Shown one piece after another: positions 29,982 to 38,791 of a stretch of DNA of 64,000 bases. Made by a program: the position numbers and the translations under genes. The DNA is taken from positions 27,543,896 through 27,607,895 of the forward strand of contig NC_067206.1 of NCBI RefSeq assembly GCF_026262505.1, in the 5' to 3' direction. Numbering within the stretch: the stretch's first letter is position 1; the number at the start of each line of letters is the position of its first letter. Source of the DNA: Trichomonas vaginalis G3 (lineage: Eukaryota; Parabasalia; Trichomonadida; Trichomonadidae). The notes beneath the pieces were generated by a model. The model was not told where the DNA came from. It worked only from the letters and a program-made list of their open reading frames with translations, and searched no databases.

Positions 29982-30596
29982 TTACATGTATTTTTCAGCA
30001 ACTTCGTCAAATAATTTTATAGCACTATCTATCTCATCTACTTCAAACGTTTCTTTACCTTTCGTGGGAGCACCATACATTTTCTCAAACTTTTCAAGCA
30101 GTTCTGTTTCTGCAGCTCTCATATCGTTAACAAACACAACCTTAACTCTATTGACTGTAGAGTCATATCTTTTAGTTATATTAAATGTTCTTCCTATCTT
30201 ATATCTCTTTGTATTGAAGTCTTTCGGTTTCTGAACGATGTAAAGTAAGCCTTCACTGCAACGTTCCGTATCGAATGAACCATATGTTATGAAATTATAT
30301 CCAACAACTGGGTCTAACCAGAACAAAACTACTGGTATAAGACTTTTGTCGATGAGATATGTTCTTGTTCCATAGAATCTTACCGATATCATAAGCTCAG
30401 GATTTCTTGTCAAAATTTTCTGAGTAGAAGCATTTCTAACCCAGTCGTGGGATGTTTTCTTTTCAGATAGTGTTAAAATGTCTGACAAAGAATATTTGTT
30501 GTATTTCTTTGAGTATCTTACGTTTAAATCCCCTATTCTAACCACTTTGGTGTTATTGTCTATCTTTTTAACTGTTTCAAACTCAGTGTTTGTCAT
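29982..30596 (-). CDS. Maverick: KilA-N plus T5orf172/GIY-YIG-like protein (204 aa)
   Basis: The N-terminal half reads YSLSDILTLSEKKTSHDWVR and then TYLIDKSLIPVVLFWLDP, a KilA-N-type DNA-binding module. The C-terminal half, GLLYIVQKP..., YKIGRTFNITKRY and then AAETELLEKF, matches the T5orf172 branch of the GIY-YIG nuclease fold. This fusion is known in NCLDVs and phages. It is preceded by GTATGTAAGAACAGGAA, also found before the neighbouring KilA-N gene. Looks whole. It may act in regulation or DNA processing; this is inference. Confidence 0.75.
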   Translation of the reverse strand: MTNTEFETVKKIDNNTKVVRIGDLNVRYSKKYNKYSLSDILTLSEKKTSHDWVRNASTQKILTRNPELMISVRFYGTRTYLIDKSLIPVVLFWLDPVVGYNFITYGSFDTERCSEGLLYIVQKPKDFNTKRYKIGRTFNITKRYDSTVNRVKVVFVNDMRAAETELLEKFEKMYGAPTKGKETFEVDEIDSAIKLFDEVAEKYM

Positions 30597-31039
30597 TTCC
30601 TGTTCTTACATACAAAATAAAAAAAAATATTTTAAAAAAACTAACTTTAATTTTATTTTGTATAAAAGATACAGTTATATCATGAAATTTGGTCATTTTT
30701 TTACGATTTTCATGTGTTTTAGGCGTTCCTCGGTTTTCCGCGGGTCGCAATTTTTTACGATTTTCGAATGGAATCTCTATCCTCGGTTTTCCGAGGGTAG
30801 CAAACATATGAGGAAATTCATGAAATTTGTTGCTGAATTCAATAAAAATATATTTTAGGGTAGAAGGGTATATCTACCCCGTTTTCTACCCTCATTTCTA
30901 CCCCATATGTCCTTACTGAAAAAGTATGTGTTCCATATGTCATTTTACTCAGAATTTTATACAGAATTCAATAAAAATATATTTTAGGGTAGAAGGGTAT
31001 ATCTACCCCGTTTTCTACCCTCATTTCTACCATAACTAT
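30597..31039. repeat. Maverick spacer with two GGGTAGAAGGG modules and a small hairpin
   Basis: No gene. Two copies of the ~62 bp module (30843-30904 and 30971-31032) also found in the terminal repeats. A perfect CCTCGG-TTTT-CCGAGG hairpin lies at 30781-30796. The second module ends eight bases before the stop of the gene at 31040. Confidence 0.75.
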
Positions 31040-31936
31040 TTACAAGCGTTTTACATGGTATATGTTGTGATGGTTCATGACTTTAAACAGTTTTGTAGCT
31101 TCTATTTCTTCACGAAGGATATCAAAAATTTTAACTATGCCGAAGGTTTCTTTATATTTCTTCTTGACATCTGAAAGAAGGAAATCGTTAGCAGTTGGAT
31201 AGTTTTTGTTCAGAAATGTCAACATGTCCATTTTATCTTCTGCTGGTTTCTCTACTTCTTTCTTTAAGTCAGTATGGTCTTTTCTCATTCTTTCTATCTC
31301 TTTGACGGAGTAGTTATATTTCCTTGTTGCTGCTTTACATTTTGAACATTGTGAGTTCATTTTTGCGTTATATTCTGAAATTTGTCCTGCTAAAACAAGT
31401 AAGGCGTAGATGGTCTTCTTTAACTCAAAGGCTGCTGGTTTTATCTGTTGGTTCCATACCTTACCTCTTCTATCTTTATCTCTTATCTGCAAGACACACT
31501 CAGCAACTAACGAAACAAAGTTGTCGTAGGTCTTAAATTCTTCAGATTTATATATGTCAATGAAATATACCATATCGCAGTCTTTGTGGTTGTAATGAAA
31601 TCCAAGAAACTCATAGTTTACCTTTCGTATGAACTTCTTTATTTCTACTGAGTCAGTTGCTTTGACTTCTATTTCATCGAATTCTGGAATAGTGAGTTTT
31701 TGTTGTTGGATTTCAGGAAGTTTAGGTAGATGGTCAATAATATCCTGCATTTCATAAAGATACTGTTCATTTGTTTCATCTTTCGCACTACAGTCTAAAT
31801 CTCCTTGGAGAAGTTCTTGCTTTATCTTCTGGATTTCTGTTTCGAAAGTATATGAAGAAGGAATGAAGCTTTTCATCTCTACTAACATAGAAGTTGGGTT
31901 CATGACTAACGAGTTTGGTGCTGTTGTTGCTGACAT
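31040..31936 (-). CDS. Maverick: 298-aa protein, unknown
   Basis: It starts MSATTAPNSLVMNPTSMLVE after TTTTTATTGTAAGAAC. The middle is mixed alpha/beta, followed by a short CSKC pair and a coiled coil (VKEIERMRKDHTDLKKEVEK). The C-terminal end (FLNKNYPTANDFLLSDVKKK, then IFDILREEIEATKLF) looks like a helix-turn-helix. No family is recognised. Looks whole. A GGGTAGA module lies directly after its stop. Confidence 0.6.
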   Translation of the reverse strand: MSATTAPNSLVMNPTSMLVEMKSFIPSSYTFETEIQKIKQELLQGDLDCSAKDETNEQYLYEMQDIIDHLPKLPEIQQQKLTIPEFDEIEVKATDSVEIKKFIRKVNYEFLGFHYNHKDCDMVYFIDIYKSEEFKTYDNFVSLVAECVLQIRDKDRRGKVWNQQIKPAAFELKKTIYALLVLAGQISEYNAKMNSQCSKCKAATRKYNYSVKEIERMRKDHTDLKKEVEKPAEDKMDMLTFLNKNYPTANDFLLSDVKKKYKETFGIVKIFDILREEIEATKLFKVMNHHNIYHVKRL

Positions 31937-32080
31937 GTTCTTACAATAAAAATAAAAAAATATTTTTTGGTGGGACTACCTTTATTTTATTTCAGCACAA
32001 AATGAACGAGTTTGGTTTAAAAATACGGTGGAGCCAAAAATGGCTCGACCTCAAAACAAGCATTTTGTGAAGAATATACC

Positions 32081-32111
32081 AACCCGCGGAAAACGGCGGG
32101 TTGCTTTTTTT
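32081..32111 (+). other. GC hairpin followed by T run
   Basis: AACCCGC and GCGGGTT form a 7 bp stem around an 8-base loop, followed by TTTTTTT. It stands out in AT-rich sequence. A smaller GAGCC/GGCTC hairpin lies just upstream (32032-32046). It resembles a bacterial terminator in form only; function is unknown. Confidence 0.4.
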
Positions 32112-32144
32112 ATACAAAATTCAAGAGTTTTGTGTGTTTTCTAC

Positions 32145-32218
32145 GAGGGTAGAAAAGAGGGTAGAAAAGAGGGTAGAAAACGGGGTAGATATACCCTTCT
32201 ACCCTAAAATATATTTTT
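32145..32218 (-). repeat. GGGTAGAAGGG module directly after a gene stop
   Basis: On the minus strand the module (AAAATATATTTTAGGGTAG...) begins at the stop codon of the gene at 32218-33078. Same module as in the terminal repeats. Possible 3'-end signal. Confidence 0.6.
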
Positions 32219-33078
32219 CAATACTTTTTCAGCACTTTTCCGTAGTTGTATATGAAAGACAATTCGAGATAAAAGTCATAGTATAATGGAATAATATGCT
32301 GCACACCGTTTGTTGTGAACCAAACTTGAAAGTCAGAGAAACTGTTACTAGGTGGTTCGTAGAATTTAGAAGCAAAGTCATAAAAGTCCTTACCGATACA
32401 CAGAAAACTGTTGTTGCTTGAACTGAAACTTGCATGACACATGACATTTTGAGGGTCAAACACGTTTCTATAAACTGTCAAATCTGTTGGTGGGCGTATA
32501 AATTTAAACGGACCGTCAGGTGGTAATGGTTCGTTCTGGTTTAGTAACCGAAGAAATTGTGCCCAAGAACGTTTGTCTACTTCCCAAAATAAAAACTGTG
32601 TATCTCTTGGAGGGTTATTTTCAATCCTTTGAAATGAAACTGTGGAGTTCATCTTGTCATATTCTAGTTTCAGATAGTATGTTCCATTTAGTAAAGAATC
32701 GTATTTTTCTTGAAATTCCCAGTAGTATTTGTTTATTTGAGTTTGAAAGTCATTTAGAGTCTTCTCAAGGTTTTCGTCTGAACGAATTGTAAAGATTCTC
32801 ATTTCATCAAATTTGTCTATTAGACCATCATCACCTCTATACTGCCCGTGAAAATATACTGCGAACATAAAAGCGTTCGTTCTATTTGAAAACAAAACTC
32901 TTCTAAATCCTATTGCCTTTGCATCTGAAGGACTTTGAAGCCAACGAATTGGATAGTCAAACCTGTAAGTACGGGATGAAATTTCTTCATCTGATATAGT
33001 CCTACCGGCATTTGTGAAGATATAGTCTAACGGTTTTGTATCTGCTACTTTTGTTCTTTGTTTTTCAACCTGAAACAT
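32218..33078 (-). CDS. Maverick: 286-aa virion-like protein, unknown (paralog A)
   Basis: It starts MFQVEKQRTKVADTKPLDYI after TTTTTACATATATTAA. Marked text includes YRFDYPIRWLQSPSDAKAIG near the N-terminus and YYDFYLELSFIYNYGKVLKK at the end. It is clearly paralogous to the gene at 38792-39638, which has YRFDYPLRWLRDP..., KAIGFRR and a similar end. Beta-rich, no membrane segment. Paralogous beta-rich proteins of this size suggest minor structural components; inference. Looks whole. Confidence 0.65.
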   Translation of the reverse strand: MFQVEKQRTKVADTKPLDYIFTNAGRTISDEEISSRTYRFDYPIRWLQSPSDAKAIGFRRVLFSNRTNAFMFAVYFHGQYRGDDGLIDKFDEMRIFTIRSDENLEKTLNDFQTQINKYYWEFQEKYDSLLNGTYYLKLEYDKMNSTVSFQRIENNPPRDTQFLFWEVDKRSWAQFLRLLNQNEPLPPDGPFKFIRPPTDLTVYRNVFDPQNVMCHASFSSSNNSFLCIGKDFYDFASKFYEPPSNSFSDFQVWFTTNGVQHIIPLYYDFYLELSFIYNYGKVLKKY

Positions 33079-33135
33079 TTAATATATGTAAAAATATACT
33101 GTTTTAAAAAATGTTTTAAAATGGTATGCAATGTT

Positions 33136-35288
33136 TTATTTCATGCAATGTTTTATTTCTGTCCCGTCTTCAAGTACACCCCAGTACTTACGCTTGGAGA
33201 GAACATGAACTTCGGAAAATACCTTGTCTAGCTTAAAACAGCCCATTTTCTCACCGACCATTCCCATTTCAATGAGTTTGTTATACCCTTCTTCGTTCGT
33301 CATGAGTGCATCGATGTTCTCGTAGTATACCACAACTTTCGATTTGACCTCGGAGAAGAATTTGTTGTAGTTGTCAAGGACTGCTTTTGCGAACTGAGGA
33401 TAAGACCAATGTTCGACAATAGGTTTTACTGTGGTTACTAAGCCACCTTGACCTTGAGTAAATTCGTATTTCAAAACAAAAGGGGAGAACCTTTCAACAA
33501 AGTTGTCGACCTTCTCATAATGTTTACTCTTCATCTCTTGAGGTTTTTTAATGGAATACCCCCATGTCGAATTCATAAGCAATTTGATTGTCATTGCAAG
33601 TTTGGGGTTTGAAGCTTTCCTAATATCATAGAGTTGTTGTATGACTTTTCCAACTGTATAGTTCCTTCCTGGGAACTCACCATCTTCGTTTGGAATTCCA
33701 GTCGGGATATATTGGACGAACCTCATGTATGCGGCGTTAAGGTCGACATAGTATATCTTTTCGTTTGAGTCGAACTTGTCGCAACCAATGGGTCCAGTTC
33801 GTGGAAATTCAAGTGAGTCTCTTATCTTCTGAGAAACTTCGCCTGCTATCTCATAAACATCGTCGAAGCAACCTGTTTCATATAAAACCTTCTGACCTAA
33901 CTCCGATGCTCTCCAATACAATTTGACGTCAATTGGATGTCTCAATGGAAGTTTGTTTATAGCATCTTGAAGTTCTTGCAACCTCATTGGAAGTTCTTCT
34001 GGTTCAGGTTGGTATCCGAACAATCCAACTCCTTTTGGAACAGTGTACTTCTTTTGTGCTATAACTTTGTCTGGAACAACTTTTGGTCTTACCAACAATG
34101 AAAAGTTTGTTTCATCTTTTGGTACAAAAGTTTCTGTCAGCTTGTCATCTGGAATTGGTTCCAACAAACCTTTCTCGAAAAGAATGTTAACAGCTCTGAC
34201 AATGTTGCATTTGCCTTTTCCGAACAATGGGTTTGTAAGACTTTCGTTCAACATGAAGTGGTTGTGGAAATTACAATCTTCAACCATGGTAAGTCTTTGT
34301 CAACAACATAGTCGTCATGTGAAGAACCTTTCTCAGTCGGAATGTTGACTCGGATATTGACATTTGCCAACGGTGCAATTTTTGACAATTGACCTCTGAG
34401 AATGTACCTTGTCTTCACACATGACTCAAGATACTTCATCTTCTCTTCTGTAACAAGACCAGAGTTCCTGAGACATGTAAGAATACAAGGTTCATTGACA
34501 ATTGTTTCAATTGAATTGTAAATTCCATACCTTGTCAAGTCAATGTCAGACTTATTTATGAACGGGAAGTATCCAGCATGTTGTCTGACTGCTTGAGGGT
34601 TAGGTTGGTACCATTCAAATTTTACACTTGCAATTCCTTCAATTGCATTCAAAATGTCTGAGTCGGAGTCAACCATTTGTTCTCTCTTTGTAGTCTTGAA
34701 AGCGTCAAGAAGCATTGCAGCTGTTGTGACATTGCCATGTGCATAGTAAATGTGACCATCCAAATCTGTTATGGTCAATCTGAGATTGTATCCTTTCTTA
34801 TTTCCGTCTTGTATGGCAGCAAGTACTCCCATGAAGCCTTCTTTGTTCTTTCCTTCGTCAAAGTTTACTGTAAAGGTTCGACCAGATGTAATTTGACTTC
34901 TAACTTCACGATACTTCTCATATGCATATCTTGTTCTTTCCATGGGAGCATGTTTGTCTTCACCCTTCCCTTTTTTCCTTCTCAAAGGATGCAATTGTTC
35001 GTCATGTTTCCAGTAGAATCTGGCAAAGCCGTCGTGTCCTTCAACTTGAGGTTCACTAACATCGAAAGGCATGTCCATAAGACGTTCTTCTTCTAACCTC
35101 TCTAGTCTGTTTGGATAATTTGCACGTGCTGTTTCCAAGTCCATTTCATAGGTCAGACCAGCCAGTTTGTCATAGACTTTTATGGGTCTTCCCTTCCTAT
35201 ATTTAAACTTCTTTGAAACTTTCCAACCATATCTTTCTAACTCTGCTTTTATTCTAGCAGACCTTCTATCCATTCTATACGGGGGCAT
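33136..35288 (-). pseudogene. Maverick: protein-primed family B DNA polymerase (broken)
   Basis: It starts MPPYRMDRRSARIKAELERY after TTTTTATAAAA. Palm motifs are visible: motif A YYVDLNAAYM with IPTGIP, motif B KLLMNSTWGYS, the motif C neighbourhood VVVYYENIDALM, and KRKYWG near the end. This pattern and the strong sequence in the N-terminal half identify the Polinton protein-primed PolB, which copies the element from its ends. It is smaller than some family members. Broken, with about one or two breaks. Confidence 0.85.
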
Positions 35289-35320
35289 TTTTATAAAAAT
35301 AAAAAAATGTTTTTTTTTCT

Positions 35321-35905
35321 TTACTTTACATAACCGCCTGCTGCCATAAGTCTTTGACGCCAACCCATACCAGCTAATGAAGGTTGACTTGGTTTAGTTT
35401 GGAAACTAACCTTTGGTTTTGGTTTATCTTCAGTTTTTGGTTTCTCTTCTTCTATCGGTTTTTCGTCACTTTTCGGTTCCTCTGACTTTACTTCACCTGC
35501 AGGAACAGTTGTGTCGTCAACATCTTCATAAATATCATATGCCATTTGTTTTTGTTTTCCTTTCAACTTTTTGTGTTTGTTGTAAAGTTTAGAATATTTC
35601 GACTCTAAGTCAATGAGATGTTCTATAATGAACTGTTGGTCAGTGAAGTAAACTTTTCCATCTGTTGTCTCGAAAGCTCCTTCAGACTTCAATATTTTAT
35701 TTGTGAGAGTCTGTTTCTTTTTTGAGATACTAGCCGTTCCATTTCTATGAAAAGTGACTTTATAGTTAGGGTTTGTATTTCCAGACCTGGCACTTTCTAT
35801 TATTGAATTTTTCTCTTCATCTGTAAGTTCTTTGACAGGTTTTGACAATGGTTCTGAACTTTTTGTTTGTGGTGTCAAATCTACGGTTTCAACTTCTTCG
35901 GTCAT
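35321..35905 (-). CDS. Maverick: 194-aa protein with disordered tail, unknown
   Basis: It starts MTEEVETVDLTPQTKSSEPL after TTTTTACTGAGATGAA. The middle contains YKVTFHRNGTASISKKKQTL and FIIEHLIDLESKYSKLYNKH. The tail is E/K/P-rich and ends in a basic segment, GMGWRQRLMAAGGYVK. It stands directly upstream of PolB on the same strand with 32 bases between, so a terminal-protein or replication role is conceivable but unproven. Looks whole. Confidence 0.6.
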   Translation of the reverse strand: MTEEVETVDLTPQTKSSEPLSKPVKELTDEEKNSIIESARSGNTNPNYKVTFHRNGTASISKKKQTLTNKILKSEGAFETTDGKVYFTDQQFIIEHLIDLESKYSKLYNKHKKLKGKQKQMAYDIYEDVDDTTVPAGEVKSEEPKSDEKPIEEEKPKTEDKPKPKVSFQTKPSQPSLAGMGWRQRLMAAGGYVK

Positions 35906-35924
35906 TTCATCTCAGTAAAAAATT

Positions 35925-36080
35925 TTAGTTTGGTTTGTTTTCAACTGGTTGTTTAGGTTTTTTAAGTCGGTCTAAAACTTCCTGAGGTATAGGAAGAACT
36001 TGACAAACACGTGGTTGTGTAACTGCTGGAAGTCGACAAATCCATCTTGAACCCATTTGTCTCAATGCTGTATTGTTCAT
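35925..36080 (-). CDS. Maverick: 51-aa basic peptide
   Basis: The frame from 36080 reads MNNTALRQMGSRWICRLPAV and ends QPVENKPN. Its leader (TTTTTACTGAGATGAA directly before ATG) is the same as that of the next gene at 35905, which strongly supports it as real. Proline-rich and basic. Function unknown. Confidence 0.55.
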   Translation of the reverse strand: MNNTALRQMGSRWICRLPAVTQPRVCQVLPIPQEVLDRLKKPKQPVENKPN

Positions 36081-36099
36081 TTCATCTCAGTAAAAAAAT

Positions 36100-36501
36100 T
36101 TACATTCCCCACGTTTGAGGTGGTTGCGGTTGGTTGTTGTTTACCCATTGTTGTGCATGGTTATATCCTCTGTTAAAGAATCTTTCACCTTGGTCCATAT
36201 AGTGCCCTGCTTGGTTATAGTAGTCATTTGCTTTGTTATAGTAGTTTCCTGCTTGTCTTCCTACATTGTCCATCCATCCTTGAACTTTTCCTCTTGTTTC
36301 AGGATTTGGAATAAGATTTGTTGCATCTCGTGCTACCTCCCAACCTTTCTGTACAGTTTGTATAATAGGTTGTGCTTTCTCTTTCAGTATACCTAATGTA
36401 CTCAAAATCTTCCTTCCAATTCCAAATGCACCTCTAGCTATTGTTCCCACTGCGGGCAAAAATCTGGATGCAACTCCTGCTAATGCGCCAAATAAACCCA
36501 T
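36100..36501 (-). CDS. Maverick: 133-aa amphipathic MG-start protein (pVI-like candidate)
   Basis: It starts MGLFGALAGVASRFLPAVG, a glycine-rich amphipathic helix with Gly2 in a possible myristoylation position. Helical sequence follows, then a Y/N/Q-rich tail ending QPPQTWGM. Adenovirus protein VI and related minor capsid proteins open with membrane-active amphipathic helices, so such a role is plausible. A second MG-start protein (MGFFGRIG) lies at 39591-39883. Looks whole. It diverges from the integrase with 17 bases between starts. Confidence 0.6.
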   Translation of the reverse strand: MGLFGALAGVASRFLPAVGTIARGAFGIGRKILSTLGILKEKAQPIIQTVQKGWEVARDATNLIPNPETRGKVQGWMDNVGRQAGNYYNKANDYYNQAGHYMDQGERFFNRGYNHAQQWVNNNQPQPPQTWGM

Positions 36502-36518
36502 TTCTTATGGGTTAAAAA

Positions 36519-37478
36519 ATGACGAATCCAAACAAGGACCCCTATGTTTCTAAAGCGACAAAGAAAGCACTCATGATAAAAATCTTTAGTTCAACACCAA
36601 ATGCTTGGTTTATGGATATCTTGGAAAACATTCCGAGGTATAGAGAAGATGGACCACCATACTGGCTAATATTTGTCGGTCAAAACACAAGATACTGTGA
36701 AGCCATACCATTGCAGTCCAAAAATATTTTAGATGTGAAAACTGCTTTGACAATATTCGTTGACAAATACCATCCAACAAAACTGACATCTGACTGTGAA
36801 AGTTCTTTCAAATCAGACGATATTAAAAACTATCTGCGTTCAAAAAATGTAAACCAATATTTCATTGTCGACCAAAACCATTCTGCTCTTGGTGTCATTG
36901 ACAGTTGTATAAAAATCTTAAGAGACTTAAACCAACCACAAGGTGGTGAGGTAGATGAAATGTCATATGACGACAAGTACAGACACTTCTCCATGGCAAA
37001 GATGAGACAAGTTTTAAATATTTACAATAGCCGTAAACAAAAAGGTTTGGGAAACCATTCCCCTGAAGAAATGAAAAACAACCCTGACTTAGAGAAAGAC
37101 TATATATTTAATAGTTTAGTCAAAAGAGACAAACAAGAAAGAATGCCAGGCTTCAAACTTAAGAAAGGTGACAAAGTAAAAATAGAAATACCTAAACGCG
37201 ACCCATATGAAAATACTATTGACTATGACAACAATGGGAACTCGACAGGTACTCGCATTCGTGTTCGTAAAAATAGAAGAAAGTATACAAGAGAATATTA
37301 TGAAGTTTTAGGCAAACATGGCAAAATGTACACACTGCAAGCAGAAGATAAAACTACTATTGTCAGACCTCGTTTCAAACTTGTCAAAGTTCAAGGTGGT
37401 ATACTTTCAAAGACAGTTCCTAACAAATATAAGACAACTCCTGACGAATATGCTAAAGAAGTTGAAAATGACGACTAA
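36519..37478 (+). CDS. Maverick: retroviral-like (DDE) integrase
   Basis: This 319-aa protein has a catalytic-core pattern: WFMDILENI, then KLTSDCESSFKSDDIKNYL, IDSCIKILRDLN and FSMAKMRQVLNIYNSRKQKG. The C-terminal part is basic and chromo/SH3-like (KLKKGDKVKIEIPKRD). This is the Polinton c-integrase that inserts the linear element and makes the 6 bp duplication. Looks whole. It diverges from the gene at 36501 and meets the fibre gene tail to tail with a 4 bp overlap. Confidence 0.88.
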   Translation: MTNPNKDPYVSKATKKALMIKIFSSTPNAWFMDILENIPRYREDGPPYWLIFVGQNTRYCEAIPLQSKNILDVKTALTIFVDKYHPTKLTSDCESSFKSDDIKNYLRSKNVNQYFIVDQNHSALGVIDSCIKILRDLNQPQGGEVDEMSYDDKYRHFSMAKMRQVLNIYNSRKQKGLGNHSPEEMKNNPDLEKDYIFNSLVKRDKQERMPGFKLKKGDKVKIEIPKRDPYENTIDYDNNGNSTGTRIRVRKNRRKYTREYYEVLGKHGKMYTLQAEDKTTIVRPRFKLVKVQGGILSKTVPNKYKTTPDEYAKEVENDD

Positions 37479-38773
37479 GCAATTCTATACCATGCACAAA
37501 CTGTCATGTAAGGTGGCATGTATTTTTTACCTAGTCCTGTAGATGTTGTTGTAAAAGTATGTTGGTGGTTTCCTCCTGGTTCAGTTTGTCGAAAAGTCTT
37601 TTTTGCTGAATGGTTATAATCTGGAGATAAAACGTCATAGCCAGCTTCATACTCTGAGTTGTATAATGGGTGGTCTCTTAATGAGTGGCTATGGTCGCCA
37701 GAAAAGTTTGTTGTACCAGAATGACTATGTGGTGGCAAGTTGTCGACAGATATCGTTTTACTTCCACCTGTTTTCTTTGGAGTGTGTGCACAATACAAAA
37801 AACTTTCGAGTATTTGAGTCCAAGTTCCAAAACCAAGTACTACTTCTGGTCTGGTAGAGTTCATTGACGTATAAATAGAACCAACTGGGTAAATGGTTTG
37901 AAGTATTTCTGTCTTTAATGTTTGAAGCTCTGTTTTGTCTGCTTTCTTGTCATATAAATCTTGAGCAGTGAATTTAACTTTATTTTCATCCTCCATGACA
38001 TAAACATCTCTACATCTAATGTATCTCATCGTTGTTATGTCGTCATCCGATGTTAAACCTTGTGGAAAGTTAGGAGGTTTACAATATATTGCATCCCCAC
38101 CAGTTTCTTCAACCGTTCCTTCAATATTTTCTATACCAACAGTTGCGAAGAAGCTATGTGTATGTCCAACGTCACTTTTCCTGTTTAAGGTTTCTTGTAA
38201 GTTTGTAATATTTGCAATGGTATGTGTATGTCCAACGTCACTTTTCCTGTTTAAGGTTTCTTGTAAGTTTGTAATATTTGCAATGGTATGTGTATGGTTC
38301 TTATCCGCTTTAAGGTCTAAACATCCTGAAACCCACCCTGTATCGGCTTTACCTTTTAAAATCTTTGTTGTCCGTTCATGGTACCATTCAACCCTTTCTA
38401 TAATTTTTTCATCTTTTTCATTCACATATTCCTTATCTGCCTTCTTCACTAACGCACTAGCCACACGTGCTAACTCATCGTCAACATACTCTTTGTCAGC
38501 TTTGTTGTCAATATCTGCCTTCAAAAGAAGTTCATCTATAGGTTTCTCGTTTAAAGTTCTTTTTGTTGGATTTATACAAACAGTATGGTTCTTACTGTCT
38601 TGAAATAGAAACTCGTCTGTCATTGGGTTTAATGTCAGTTTTAAGTTTCCTTCTTTCAATGACTCAGATATCTTAGAATAGTTTGAAAAGTTTGTTGTGT
38701 TCTTATTTAGAGCTTGTACAATGAGTTGTCGGTTGTGTTGTATTTCTCTCATAGACGCTGTTTCTTTCGACAT
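37475..38773 (-). CDS. Maverick: phage-type tail-fibre/collar protein (432 aa)
   Basis: N-terminal heptad-like segments (KADKEYVDDELARV, KKADKEYVNEKDE) are followed by two exact 22-residue repeats beginning HTHTIANITNLQ (66 bp direct repeat at 38156-38287). Next comes a beta region and a C-terminal domain with YPVGSIYTSMNSTRPEVVLG, FGTWTQI and GGSKTISVDNLPPHSHSG. These are hallmarks of bacteriophage short tail fibre and collar proteins, in which His-x-His motifs bind metal inside a trimer. Expected role is receptor binding by the virion; inference. Looks whole. Its ATG lies 18 bases from that of the divergent gene at 38792. Confidence 0.8.
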   Translation of the reverse strand: MSKETASMREIQHNRQLIVQALNKNTTNFSNYSKISESLKEGNLKLTLNPMTDEFLFQDSKNHTVCINPTKRTLNEKPIDELLLKADIDNKADKEYVDDELARVASALVKKADKEYVNEKDEKIIERVEWYHERTTKILKGKADTGWVSGCLDLKADKNHTHTIANITNLQETLNRKSDVGHTHTIANITNLQETLNRKSDVGHTHSFFATVGIENIEGTVEETGGDAIYCKPPNFPQGLTSDDDITTMRYIRCRDVYVMEDENKVKFTAQDLYDKKADKTELQTLKTEILQTIYPVGSIYTSMNSTRPEVVLGFGTWTQILESFLYCAHTPKKTGGSKTISVDNLPPHSHSGTTNFSGDHSHSLRDHPLYNSEYEAGYDVLSPDYNHSAKKTFRQTEPGGNHQHTFTTTSTGLGKKYMPPYMTVCAWYRIA

Positions 38774-38791
38774 TTTTATTCTAGATAAAAT
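38774..38791. promoter_or_regulatory. 18 bp divergent promoter with TCTAGA centre
   Basis: TTTTATTCTAGATAAAAT separates the ATGs of the fibre gene (minus) and paralog B (plus). It is near-palindromic and gives each gene a TTTTTA/ATTTTA box 12-13 bases before its ATG. TCTA cores in AT-rich surroundings are described for late promoters of CroV and Mavirus; the similarity is suggestive only. Confidence 0.5.

Noticed and set aside
29900-30620. GTATGT as a 5' splice site before two Maverick genes
   Set aside because: No matching Trichomonas branch/3' signal (ACTAACACACAG type) is seen nearby; it is part of a shared leader.
32081-32111. Bacterial origin of the sequence, from a terminator-like hairpin and a phage-like fibre
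   Set aside because: Host-type initiators, TAAA ends, ankyrin family, mariner-like MITE and Maverick ends all indicate a trichomonad genome.
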